From Haloferax mediterranei ATCC 33500 (GTDB lineage Archaea; Halobacteriota; Halobacteria; Halobacteriales; Haloferacaceae), in contig NC_017941.2 of the NCBI RefSeq assembly GCF_000306765.2, positions 2,666,001 through 2,730,000 on the forward strand: 64,000 nucleotides of DNA. The letters are read 5' to 3'. The translations under genes and the position numbers were made by a program. The stretch's first letter is position 1; each line of letters opens with the position of its first letter. Below the pieces are notes generated by a model. That model was not told the DNA's origin. It saw nothing but the letters and a program-made list of their open reading frames with translations, and did no database searches. Shown here piece by piece: positions 34,646-42,658 of the stretch.

Positions 34646-35092
34646 TTTCTACCGAGACAACGGACGAGCAACCGCGAAGCGTGTTGCTCGTCCCTGTCGA
34701 GTGTGTATGCGACCAAAGAGGGAATTGAATCAAGGAGCGAACAAAGTGAGCGACTGAGGTTCAATTCCCGGTCGGCGCATCTTCTGAACAGAACCAGACG
34801 AGGAGCCGTCAGGTTCCGAGTCCCGTGAAGTGAAGAGATGCGACACGAAGGGAATCTGAACCAGCGAGCAACGCGAAGCGTTGCGAGTGAGGTTCAATTC
34901 CCGGTCGGCGCACTCCCTCCGGTCGGTTGCCGACCGACCTTCGCAAACCTTCGGTTTGCTCAGTCCCGGTCGGCGCACTTCCGGCGAGACTTCGTTTCGC
35001 CGACGCCCCACTCGCGTTGCTCGTGGGACTCTCAGCGAGACATCGTCTCGGTGGGGAAGTGGAACAACAGAAATTGATATTTTGAGGAGAAT
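34646..35092. repeat. Array of tRNA-Gly 3'-end copies and palindromes
   Basis: The last 22 bases of tRNA-Gly (34624-34645) recur at 34758-34779 and 34891-34912, and 14 of them at 34964-34977. The first three copies are 133-134 bp apart and the spacers are related (gaagggaat and aagagggaattgaat blocks before each copy), so this is an old tandem duplication. Palindromes with gaa/ttc loops lie at 34868-34884 (gcaacgc/gcgttgc) and 34943-34959 (gcaaacc/ggtttgc), and a 10-bp one at 34663-34692. No genes seen. Confidence 0.8.
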
Positions 35093-35100
35093 GCTTAAGC
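35093..35100 (+). promoter_or_regulatory. TATA-like box of the 177-residue membrane protein gene
   Basis: gcttaagc lies 26-33 nt before GTG 35126, giving a leaderless start. Confidence 0.45.
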
Positions 35101-35125
35101 TAGCGTCGGCCGCTACCAAAATCCA

Positions 35126-35659
35126 GTGACTCAGTCGACTATCTCTCGCTTTGAAAAGTTGAAGCGGACTTTCTCAGAGCCGATTTTCGTGCTCATCGTA
35201 TTCACACCCATAACAGTCCCCGTCTACCAACTTCTATCAACGATGAGCGTCGGCGTATTGTGGGAGACACTCATCCAATGGGGAATCTGCGGCGGACTGG
35301 TACTGTTACGGCGGAAACTTCCCCTTCCACGACCGGCCCAGTCAGTGAGTATCTACTCGGCACGCTGCGAAGCGGAGTCGAGTACGGAAAGCCTGGTGCT
35401 GTGGAACATGAGTCGAGGACCTGTAGTAATAGGATTCCTACTCTGGCTACCGCTATTCATCGCGATACAGAACCTAACAGAAGCGATATACGGCATAGAA
35501 CTTGATGCGACTGCACACAGCGGTTTTTTCTACGGATTTGGGATTGGGTTTCTTGGCTTGTGTGTATGGATCTCTGATAGATACGTGTCTCAGTACTGCG
35601 TGCTCCCTGAGTACGGGGATCGGCTATTAGACGAGGAGACTGACGAAAAAGAGGAGTAG
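35126..35659 (+). CDS. Membrane protein of unknown function, probably acquired
   Basis: 177 residues from GTG 35126. Hydrophobic segments lie around FVLIVFTPITVPVYQLL, GPVVIGFLLWLPLFIAI and GFFYGFGIGFLGLCVWI; the C-terminus is acidic. Codon use is AT-richer than the neighbours, and it sits next to the decayed tRNA-Gly repeat array, as expected for material inserted at a tRNA. Not recognised. Confidence 0.65.
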   Translation: MTQSTISRFEKLKRTFSEPIFVLIVFTPITVPVYQLLSTMSVGVLWETLIQWGICGGLVLLRRKLPLPRPAQSVSIYSARCEAESSTESLVLWNMSRGPVVIGFLLWLPLFIAIQNLTEAIYGIELDATAHSGFFYGFGIGFLGLCVWISDRYVSQYCVLPEYGDRLLDEETDEKEE

Positions 35660-35713
35660 AGAAACACGTTACGGACCGATTAGCGCCCACTCAGTCGCAC
35701 GGCGAGCTTACGA

Positions 35714-35893
35714 TTAGAAAAACAGCTCCTGTACGTCGTCGAACTCGACCGTCTCGGAGCGAAAGACCGGCTCACGGGCGGTCTGCCGAATCCGGTCGTG
35801 GCGTTGGAGGGCCGAGTCGAATTCCAAAATCGCCCGCTCGACGTCGCGGGCGAGTGCGTCGATTTCCCCGTGGAGTGCTTCGTCGTCGGCCAT
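35714..35893 (-). CDS. Small acidic helical protein
   Basis: 59 residues from ATG 35893: ADDEALHGEIDALARDVERA begins a single amphipathic helix, ending FRSETVEFDDVQELFF. The helix suggests a coiled-coil partner protein. Function unknown. Confidence 0.6.
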   Translation of the reverse strand: MADDEALHGEIDALARDVERAILEFDSALQRHDRIRQTAREPVFRSETVEFDDVQELFF

Positions 35894-35944
35894 GATACAT
35901 GTAGGTTGTCGAGGGTGCGGTAAAACGGACTCGGCCGAGACCAA

Positions 35945-36241
35945 TCAGCGTATGCGTCGGGTGCAGTTCCAACAGAGGTCGAAGGTCGTGTCAGCCTCGT
36001 TTTCAGCCCCGCAGTTCGGACAGATGCGCTCACCCGTCGGCGTCGTCTGCACGCCAGTCCGGGAACGCTCCTCGAAGGAGGCGGCAATTTCGGGGTGAAC
36101 GTACCGCTCCGAGCGGTCGGAGTCACGGCCGGAGCTATCTCCGATTGTTGGTTCCCCGCCGTTGAGGAGGTAGCGGTAAACCAATAGCTGGAGCAGGGTC
36201 AATCCAAGGGCGTAGATGACAATCCAACCCCAGACGTCCAT
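35945..36241 (-). CDS. Membrane-anchored zinc-ribbon protein (DUF7577-like)
   Basis: About 98 residues: one N-terminal helix (WGWIVIYALGLTLLQLLVY), a polar linker, and a C-terminal zinc ribbon with CPNCGAEN and CWNCTRRIR. From memory it fits DUF7577. The cytoplasmic zinc ribbon may bind a protein partner. A GTG start three bases upstream is possible. Confidence 0.7.
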   Translation of the reverse strand: MDVWGWIVIYALGLTLLQLLVYRYLLNGGEPTIGDSSGRDSDRSERYVHPEIAASFEERSRTGVQTTPTGERICPNCGAENEADTTFDLCWNCTRRIR

Positions 36242-36448
36242 CACACATTGTTCTACGTTAGCATGATATATCGGTTCTTCGGTCGTTCCCAGCGTTTGCT
36301 GTACCGAAAGCTACTGTCGCGACGAATAGAACACCACGACATCAGCCCTGTTAGTGGGTGTAAAGAATTCGTACGACTTCGAACAAGCGAAAGGGAAAAG
36401 AAAGGTAGTCAGTTGCCAACCGACTTCAGCATGCGAAGTGACGGGAAC

Positions 36449-37384
36449 CTACTCAGTCCGGTGCGGCTGAACCGGCTTGCCAACGTCACGGTCGAACTCG
36501 TCGAAGGTATCGATAGCATCCGGCAGGTCGTACGGGAGTTCTCGCTCGTCGGCTCGGCGTTCGCCGCCGGCATCGAGCGGCTCGGCCACGTCTTCGAAGC
36601 CGGGTTTGATTTTCACGCTCTTGGCCGGCGACCCGACCGCGATGTGATGCGCGGGCACGTCCCCCTGAACGACGGACCGAGCGCCGACGATTGCGTTCTC
36701 CCCGACCGAGACGCCGGCGTTTATCATCGCGTCGTAGGTGATGCGCGCGTCGTCGCCAATCGTCGTGTGGTAGTTTCGAACCTCGGTCTGATCGACGATG
36801 TCGTGAGAGTGGCTGTAAATGTGGGCGCTGTCGGAGATGGAGACCCGGTCGCCGATGGTGAGTTTCCCGCGGTCATCGAGGTGAACGTCGTCGTGGATGA
36901 CCGTGTTGTCGCCGACGGAGATGTTGTGGCCGTAGGAGAAGGTAACGCCCTTGAAGATACGGAGGTTGTCGCCCGCCTCCTCGAAGAGGTGCTTGGCGAG
37001 CAGCTGTCGGAACCGAAGGGCGAAATCAACGTTGTCGGCCATCGGCGTGGCGTCGAACTGCCGCCAGAGCCACTGGAGGTGCTTCGAGCGTTTGAACTTC
37101 TCCGCGTCCTTTTCAGCGTAATATTCGGCTTCGAGCGTCGCATTGCACGGATCGTAGCCCTGCAGGCGGACGCGAGTCGCCGGTGAAACGGGCTTCCCGC
37201 TCTGCCACCGTTCCCACGCTTCGCGGTCACCAAACAGGTCGATAAGCGTGTCTCGGACGACCGAACACGTGTCTTCGTCTGAAGCAAGACGTTCGTCAAC
37301 CTCGTCGATGAACGCCTGTAGCCCGGCTTCGGCGTCCTCCGGAAGCGAAACGTGGACCTTCGTCATTGCACCACGATTGGCCAT
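36449..37384 (-). CDS. Left-handed beta-helix acyltransferase (DapH/LacA-like)
   Basis: 311 residues. From about residue 140, hexapeptide repeats (FSYGHNISVGDNTVIHDDVHLDDRGKLTIGD, SISDSAHIYSHSHDI, MINAGVSVGENAIVGARSVV) form a left-handed helix ending VGSPAKSVKIK, with the His of HSHDI in the catalytic position. The N-terminal 130 residues are charged and helical. It O-acetylates a sugar or similar. A start at the in-frame ATG 37366 (MTKVHVSL) is also plausible. Confidence 0.88.
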   Translation of the reverse strand: MANRGAMTKVHVSLPEDAEAGLQAFIDEVDERLASDEDTCSVVRDTLIDLFGDREAWERWQSGKPVSPATRVRLQGYDPCNATLEAEYYAEKDAEKFKRSKHLQWLWRQFDATPMADNVDFALRFRQLLAKHLFEEAGDNLRIFKGVTFSYGHNISVGDNTVIHDDVHLDDRGKLTIGDRVSISDSAHIYSHSHDIVDQTEVRNYHTTIGDDARITYDAMINAGVSVGENAIVGARSVVQGDVPAHHIAVGSPAKSVKIKPGFEDVAEPLDAGGERRADERELPYDLPDAIDTFDEFDRDVGKPVQPHRTE

Positions 37385-37558
37385 CGACGTTCAAATGAAT
37401 TCGGTTGTGCACAGCCCGACACAGGCGCTATACGAGCAATATTCACTGGTTTTGGGAGCCAGACAGGTCAGAATGTGGTTGGTGCGTGAGTTGCAGCGGT
37501 TCCCAGTCTACGGGAACAAAACACACGGAATAAGTCACCCCAATTCGTAGGCCCGCCC

Positions 37559-38632
37559 ATGCACTACCGCGAACTCGGCACCTCCGGTATCGAAGTCAGC
37601 GAGGTCGGCTTCGGTGCGTGGGTCGTCGGGACCGACTGGTGGGGCGACCGCTCCGACGAAGACTCCATCGAGATGCTCCATTACGCCATCGACCAGGGCA
37701 TCAACTTCTTCGATACGGGCGACGTGTACGGCCACGGCCACTCCGAAGAGGTCGTCGGCGAGGCGCTCGCCGACTACCGCGACGAGGTCACCGTCGCCAC
37801 CAAAATCGGCTACGACTTCTACAACAACCCGCAGGCCGGTCACGGCGAACTCCCCAAGGAAATCACCGGCGAGTGGGTCCGCGAAGCGACCGAAAAGAGC
37901 CTCGAACGACTCGACATGGAGTACGTCGACCTCCTCCAACTCCACAACGCGAACGTGGACGAGGTCACACCCGACGTACTCGAAGCGCTCGATGAGCTGA
38001 AAGAAGAAGGTCTCATCAAGGCCACCGGCTGGGCACTCGGTCCCTCTATCGGTTGGCTCGCAGAAGGCGACATGGCCATCGAAGAGGAGTTCGACGCCCT
38101 CCAAATCGTCTGGAACGCCTTCGAACAGGACGTTGGCAACCACTTCCTCGACACCATCGAAGAAACCGGCTCGCCGACGAGCCTCATCGCGCGCGTCCCG
38201 CACTCCTCGGGTCTCCTGAACGAACAGGTCCGTCCCGAAACCGAACTCGGCACCGGCGACCACCGCGGCTTCCGCCCCGACGAGTGGTACGAGACGGGGT
38301 GGGAGAAACTCGAAGAACTCCGCTTCCTCGAACGCGATGGAGAACGCACCATGGCGCAGGCGTCCATCGCCTACCTCCTCGGCTTCGACGAAACTGCGGC
38401 CGTCACGCCGACGTTCCGCACGAAAGACGACATCGACGAGTGGGCCGCAGCCTCCGACGTGCCGAAACTCACGGACGAAGAGATGCAGCGCGTTGCCGAC
38501 CTCTACGAGGATAACTTCGGCATCGACCGCTTCGACGGGATGGACTCTCTCCGTTCCTCCGTCGATGGCGACGACATCCGCGCCGCCGGACTCGACAAGC
38601 GCGTCGCAGAAGGCGCACGCAACGAAGCCTGA
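37559..38632 (+). CDS. Aldo/keto reductase
   Basis: 357 residues, the usual length for the longer AKR group. Catalytic residues appear as D (FFDTGDVYGHGHSEEVVGEAL), Y55-type Tyr, K in VTVATKIGYD and H in LLQLHN. It reduces carbonyls with NADPH. The next small gene starts inside its stop (TGATG). Confidence 0.92.
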   Translation: MHYRELGTSGIEVSEVGFGAWVVGTDWWGDRSDEDSIEMLHYAIDQGINFFDTGDVYGHGHSEEVVGEALADYRDEVTVATKIGYDFYNNPQAGHGELPKEITGEWVREATEKSLERLDMEYVDLLQLHNANVDEVTPDVLEALDELKEEGLIKATGWALGPSIGWLAEGDMAIEEEFDALQIVWNAFEQDVGNHFLDTIEETGSPTSLIARVPHSSGLLNEQVRPETELGTGDHRGFRPDEWYETGWEKLEELRFLERDGERTMAQASIAYLLGFDETAAVTPTFRTKDDIDEWAAASDVPKLTDEEMQRVADLYEDNFGIDRFDGMDSLRSSVDGDDIRAAGLDKRVAEGARNEA

Positions 38633-38802
38633 TGGTTCGACTGCGAACCGTCCTTGGGATTACCGCCGTCGTGCACATCGTGCTCGCGTGGCTGGTGCGT
38701 CTCGACGCGAAGAAGCGGGGCGACGATGCCGGAAAGTGGGTCGTCACGACGCTTCTCACTGGAGTCTTCGGCGTCGCGAAATACATCCAAGACGGGCGCT
38801 GA
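38632..38802 (+). CDS. 56-residue membrane protein coupled to the aldo/keto reductase
   Basis: Reads MVRLRTVLGITAVVHIVLAW, then DAKKRGDDAGKWVVTTLLTG and VAKYIQDGR: two hydrophobic segments separated by a charged KKRGD loop. The ATG overlaps the reductase stop, so it is probably cotranslated. Such two-helix proteins are common in haloarchaea. Function unknown. Confidence 0.65.
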   Translation: MVRLRTVLGITAVVHIVLAWLVRLDAKKRGDDAGKWVVTTLLTGVFGVAKYIQDGR

Positions 38803-38946
38803 CCGGTGACCCCTCCGTAGCGCACTCACCCGGCGTTACCTGACGCAAGCCGCAGAATAGACGGGGAAAACTGCTTTTTCGGCCGGGTTCAACGTGGAAC
38901 CGAACCGATAGCGACGGGGACCGAGGGAACTGTAGACCGCTCTGAA

Positions 38947-38977
38947 GTAGTATATACCCTACATATAAATCTACTAC
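38947..38977. promoter_or_regulatory. Inverted repeat across a TATA-like region
   Basis: gtagta (38947-38952) and tactac (38972-38977) are perfect inverted arms around tataccctacatataaatc. The arms could be a regulator's operator on a promoter, although the next start codon is 78 nt further on. Confidence 0.35.
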
Positions 38978-39054
38978 AGGCGTGGCCGAGAACGTCACCG
39001 ATACGGTCGCCTCGATGCACCGCCCGTGCGTCGGCGACGAACTATCACAGAGCC

Positions 39055-39507
39055 ATGTCGCAGCCAGAACAAGCCACGACCGGTGAGGACTCAGAAATGC
39101 TGTACGAGGAGTACGTCCTCGGCGTTCGAATCGTCGAGTACACCGCGCCAGACACAGGTGAACGGCGATACCGGTTCCACGCGCCGGAACACGAGGGTAT
39201 CGAGTTCGACGACCCGGAACTCGCAACGCTGTACGCAGATGTCTACTTCGATGTAAATGGGTTCGTCGAGGCGGGAACGGGAGAGCGGGGGGTCCCACCA
39301 GAGGTCATTCAAGCCGGACGCGACACGCTGGCGGCGTATTTCTTGACCCAACCGTACACGGACATCAATTGGGTCGCGTCGTTCTATGGGAAAAAGCGAG
39401 CACGCATCGAGCGCTACATCGCGGCCGTTCGCCGTCGCGCACAGGAGATTCGGGATGGTGTCGAAGAACTCGAACGCGACGGCCAGTCAGTGACTGAATC
39501 GAGGTAG
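39055..39507 (+). CDS. Unrecognised protein with possible C-terminal helical DNA-binding segment
   Basis: 150 residues, acidic N-terminal half (VLGVRIVEYTAPDTGERRYRF). The C-terminal half has INWVASFYGKKRARIERYI and AVRRRAQEIRDGVEELERDG, a basic helix then a coiled-coil-like end. A helix-turn-helix of the resolvase kind is conceivable but unproven. It follows an inverted-repeat promoter. Confidence 0.55.
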   Translation: MSQPEQATTGEDSEMLYEEYVLGVRIVEYTAPDTGERRYRFHAPEHEGIEFDDPELATLYADVYFDVNGFVEAGTGERGVPPEVIQAGRDTLAAYFLTQPYTDINWVASFYGKKRARIERYIAAVRRRAQEIRDGVEELERDGQSVTESR

Positions 39508-39605
39508 CAGGACCGTATCGGTATCCTGTGGGTTTGACACGAGTGGTCAACAGACGGTATATATTCCATAGACTGCTCTAGTCGGGACAATACATCTTAT
39601 TTTGA

Positions 39606-39618
39606 ATAATATAAAATT
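39606..39618 (+). promoter_or_regulatory. A/T-rich promoter of the PhoX-like gene
   Basis: ataatataaaatt lies 32-44 nt before ATG 39650 in the most AT-rich stretch of this area; a second candidate, aagtatag, is at 39620-39627. If the gene is a phosphatase, phosphate-responsive control would be expected here, but I cannot identify a specific box. Confidence 0.4.
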
Positions 39619-39649
39619 AAAGTATAGATGATTCCGAGTACACAATTGC

Positions 39650-41803
39650 ATGGTCGAGTTCACTCGACGAAATCTCATGGCAACATCGGTCGCTGCTGCG
39701 CTGGGGGCGAGCGTGGCCGGTGTTGGAGGAGCAACGCAGCCTGAAGACCCGGACACACCGCGAGCACCGCTCGTCCGGGGCGAACTCAAGCGGTTTTCGA
39801 CGACGGCGTTCGGTGCCGAAGTGACCGGCCCGTTCGTGTTCGACGACGGGACCCCGTTGTACAGTCTTCAACATCCAGACCGCGAAAATCCGGCACCCTA
39901 CGACAAAGCCGCTATCGGCTACTTTTCCGGCTTTCAGTTCTCGTTCGACGGCGACGACGACTTCGAGGAGTTATCGACGCCGGGGACGAACGAAGAACGA
40001 CGGATGGTCCGGTCCGCCGCCGGCGACTACGAGATATTGGCCCGCGAGCGTGACCGGATAAATGACCGGACCGAACTGCTCGGCGTCCCGCAAACGCCGG
40101 ACGGAACGAACATCACGAGCGGAAACTTCGACGGGTCGCAGTACGCCGATGCCGGCTACACGCCCGACTGCAACCAGTTCGTCGCCACGAACGACGACGG
40201 GACCGAGGGCTATCTCTTTACGAACTGGGAGGCAAGCCCGGGGAACATCTCGCGGATTCCGCTCAGTCAGAACGGCGACGGGTCGTGGGAGGCCGACCTC
40301 GACGACGCGCTCAACCTCGCAAACACCGAGGCGTTCCGCGAACTCGGTGGGACTCGTATCAACTGTTACGGCGACCTGAGTCCGTGGAACACGATGCTCT
40401 CCGCCGAGGAGAACTACAGCCATCCGCGAATCTCCCTGACCGCGTCGGTCGGCGATATCGTGGAGAAGGGGACCGGGAAAGGACTCCGCGGCGCGAACGA
40501 GTTTTGGAACCGTCCGAACCCGAGCGAGATTCAAAGCGCGGTCGACGAGTACTACGACGACTCGTGGTACGTTCAGGGGAACTGGGCACTCACCGGTGTC
40601 GAACTCCTCGCGTACTACCTCGGGGCCGAACAGGTCGACCAATCGAGCGACGGTAACGACCTGACGCCCATCGGTGACGAGTATCCGAATCCGTACCGCT
40701 ACGGTTACATCGTCGACTTCCGCGAGCCCGCCGCCGAGACGCCCGACCCCGTCAAATACTACGCGATGGGCCGGGCCGCGTGGGAGTGCCCCGACGTGCA
40801 GTCCGACGAGCGGACGGTGTATCTCGCCTCCGACGGCGACAGCAAGGGAATCTACAAGTTCGTCGCCGACAGGCCGATTCCGAGCTACGACGACCCGATG
40901 AACGTCGCCGGCACGCTCTATGCACCCTACGTGACGAACCGAGACGCCGCGGTCGAACGCCCGGCGGCCGACGTGGACCTCGAAATCGAGTGGGTCGAAC
41001 TCGGTTACGCGAGCAACGCCGAAGTCGAGTCGTGGATTGCGGAGTACGACGACATCACGCAGGTCGACTACCTCGAAACGCACACGGACTGGGAGGAAGG
41101 CGACGAGGTCACCCCCGAAATCATCGAAGCCGCCGACAGAGCAGTCGTCGAAAACGGCAACCGTGACTACGTCACCGACGAGGAAATCGTCGAGTGGGCC
41201 GACCAGTACGAAACGCGCGGTCCCGACGGTGTGGACGAAGACCTCCGCCGTGTCCCGTTCATCGAAACCCGTGCGGCGGCAAAGGAAATCGGTGCCACCA
41301 TCGAGTTCAACAAAGCCGAGGGTATCGACAGCATCGACGAGGCTGGCCCCGGCGACTACGTCTACTTCGGCATCTCGGAACTCAACGACGACATGTCGAA
41401 CGAGACGGGCGACATCCAACTGAACCGTGTCGACGGCGGCGTCGTCTACCGCGGCCAACTCGAATCCGATTACAACGTCTCGACGCTCGAACCCGTCATC
41501 GTCGGCCCGGACGCAAGCGACCCCGCATCCGTCGCCGACGACGCGCTCATCAACGTCGACAACGTCTACGTGATGGACGACGGCCGCGTGCTCTGCTGTG
41601 AAGACGCCGACCAGTTCGGCCGGTCGTACAAAAACGACTGTCTGTACGTCTACACGCCGGAAGACGGTCTTGGAGGCGGCGACGACCCGGGTGATGACGA
41701 CGACTACGACGATGACGACCGAGGCCACGGAAACGACCCCGACGGTCACGACGACGACAATCCCGGTCGGGGTCGGGGCCGAGGGCAGAATCGACTACTG
41801 TAG
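39650..41803 (+). CDS. PhoX-like alkaline phosphatase (DUF839), Tat-exported
   Basis: 717 residues. FTRRNLMATSVAAALGASVAG is a Tat signal without lipobox. CNQFVATNDDGTEGYLFTNWE, CYGDLSPWNTMLSAEENYSH and GRAAWECPDVQSDERTVYLASDG are the calcium/iron PhoX signature regions, and VYVMDDGRVLCCEDADQFG is the C-terminal one. It contains a long insertion (about 420-560) that is acidic, and ends in a Gly/Asp/His-rich tail that may bind metal. It would release phosphate from organic esters outside the cell. Confidence 0.85.
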   Translation: MVEFTRRNLMATSVAAALGASVAGVGGATQPEDPDTPRAPLVRGELKRFSTTAFGAEVTGPFVFDDGTPLYSLQHPDRENPAPYDKAAIGYFSGFQFSFDGDDDFEELSTPGTNEERRMVRSAAGDYEILARERDRINDRTELLGVPQTPDGTNITSGNFDGSQYADAGYTPDCNQFVATNDDGTEGYLFTNWEASPGNISRIPLSQNGDGSWEADLDDALNLANTEAFRELGGTRINCYGDLSPWNTMLSAEENYSHPRISLTASVGDIVEKGTGKGLRGANEFWNRPNPSEIQSAVDEYYDDSWYVQGNWALTGVELLAYYLGAEQVDQSSDGNDLTPIGDEYPNPYRYGYIVDFREPAAETPDPVKYYAMGRAAWECPDVQSDERTVYLASDGDSKGIYKFVADRPIPSYDDPMNVAGTLYAPYVTNRDAAVERPAADVDLEIEWVELGYASNAEVESWIAEYDDITQVDYLETHTDWEEGDEVTPEIIEAADRAVVENGNRDYVTDEEIVEWADQYETRGPDGVDEDLRRVPFIETRAAAKEIGATIEFNKAEGIDSIDEAGPGDYVYFGISELNDDMSNETGDIQLNRVDGGVVYRGQLESDYNVSTLEPVIVGPDASDPASVADDALINVDNVYVMDDGRVLCCEDADQFGRSYKNDCLYVYTPEDGLGGGDDPGDDDDYDDDDRGHGNDPDGHDDDNPGRGRGRGQNRLL

Positions 41804-41869
41804 CTATCAACCAAAACCCACGAACGCTCCAGCGACGCTTTTTGTTGTTTCGTGGACATCTTCTGAGTA

Positions 41870-42337
41870 ATGGTCCTCGAACGAATCGGAGCGGTACTCT
41901 CCAAGGAGGCCCATTCGTCGCTCGATATCCTCCGTGACTACGGTCTCAGGTCGTTCGTCTACGCGTATCCATTACGGTTCGGCATCAGTCTCGGCACCTT
42001 CCTCGCGGTGGTCGCACTGGCTAGCGGTTGGTCCGTCGCCTCGACGTTCATTTTCTTTTCGGTCATCGGCAGTGTCCTCGGCGTCATCTACTCCTACGCG
42101 GTCGATTTTGTTGTGGCGCGCCAGGAATCCGGCCAGCGCGAGACGCACGAGGGCCACCACGCGTCCGCCGAACCCGACGCGACCCGGTCGCTGCACGCAC
42201 TCCGCGAGCGGTACGCCAACGGCGAGTTGACCGAAGCCCAGTTCGAAGCGAAGTTGTCGAAACTGCTGGAGACGGAGACAGTCGAATCCGCGCAGGAATA
42301 CGCCTCGCGGCGAGAACAAGAACTAGAATCCGAGTAG
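41870..42337 (+). CDS. SHOCT-domain membrane protein
   Basis: 155 residues. Two adjacent hydrophobic segments (about 35-80) are followed by a His-rich linker and a C-terminal SHOCT helix pair, LHALRERYANGELTEAQFEAKLSKLLE. SHOCT domains mediate oligomerisation. A further gene for a small membrane protein follows 42 bases later. Confidence 0.75.
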   Translation: MVLERIGAVLSKEAHSSLDILRDYGLRSFVYAYPLRFGISLGTFLAVVALASGWSVASTFIFFSVIGSVLGVIYSYAVDFVVARQESGQRETHEGHHASAEPDATRSLHALRERYANGELTEAQFEAKLSKLLETETVESAQEYASRREQELESE

Positions 42338-42379
42338 CGACCGAAAGACCCACAGGTTTCCACCAAGTGACGGTCGATA

Positions 42380-42628
42380 ATGCGTCTCTCAATCGTCGAA
42401 CTACTCCCTGACCTTCTCGAACTGTCCGTTTTCGGAGTCGGGAGTGCGGGGCTCTCGGTCGCCGGCGCGTACATCGAACGGTTCGGCCTGCTCACGGTCG
42501 AACACGGAAACACCGAACTCGGTGCGTGGGCGGTCGTGATGGGACTGGCGGTTCTCTACTTCGCGTATCTCCTCGGGACCGACAAGTTCTGGCCGAAGTT
42601 ACGAGCCGTTCGTGCGGACCTCACATAG
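42380..42628 (+). CDS. Small membrane protein
   Basis: 82 residues, with hydrophobic stretches around VFGVGSAGLSVAGAYI and GAWAVVMGLAVLYFAYLLG, in the same direction and closely spaced after the SHOCT gene, so probably cotranscribed. Function not recognised. Confidence 0.65.
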   Translation: MRLSIVELLPDLLELSVFGVGSAGLSVAGAYIERFGLLTVEHGNTELGAWAVVMGLAVLYFAYLLGTDKFWPKLRAVRADLT

Positions 42629-42658
42629 CACCGAAAAAAGCGATTTCTGGCCGTTTCC

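Noticed and set aside
34472..34828. Frames of 118 codons through tRNA-Gly and its repeats
   Set aside because: They read through a tRNA gene and its 3'-end copies; repeated peptide FNSRSAH is simply the translated tRNA end.
34646..34977. CRISPR-like reading of the tRNA-Gly 3'-end repeats
   Set aside because: Spacers are 111-112 bases, related to one another, and the last is shorter; repeats equal the tRNA 3' end, so this is a duplicated attachment site rather than a CRISPR.
39971..41749. 592-codon minus-strand frame
   Set aside because: It is antisense to the PhoX-like gene; Val/Asp/Arg-rich composition is the usual shadow of a GC-rich gene.
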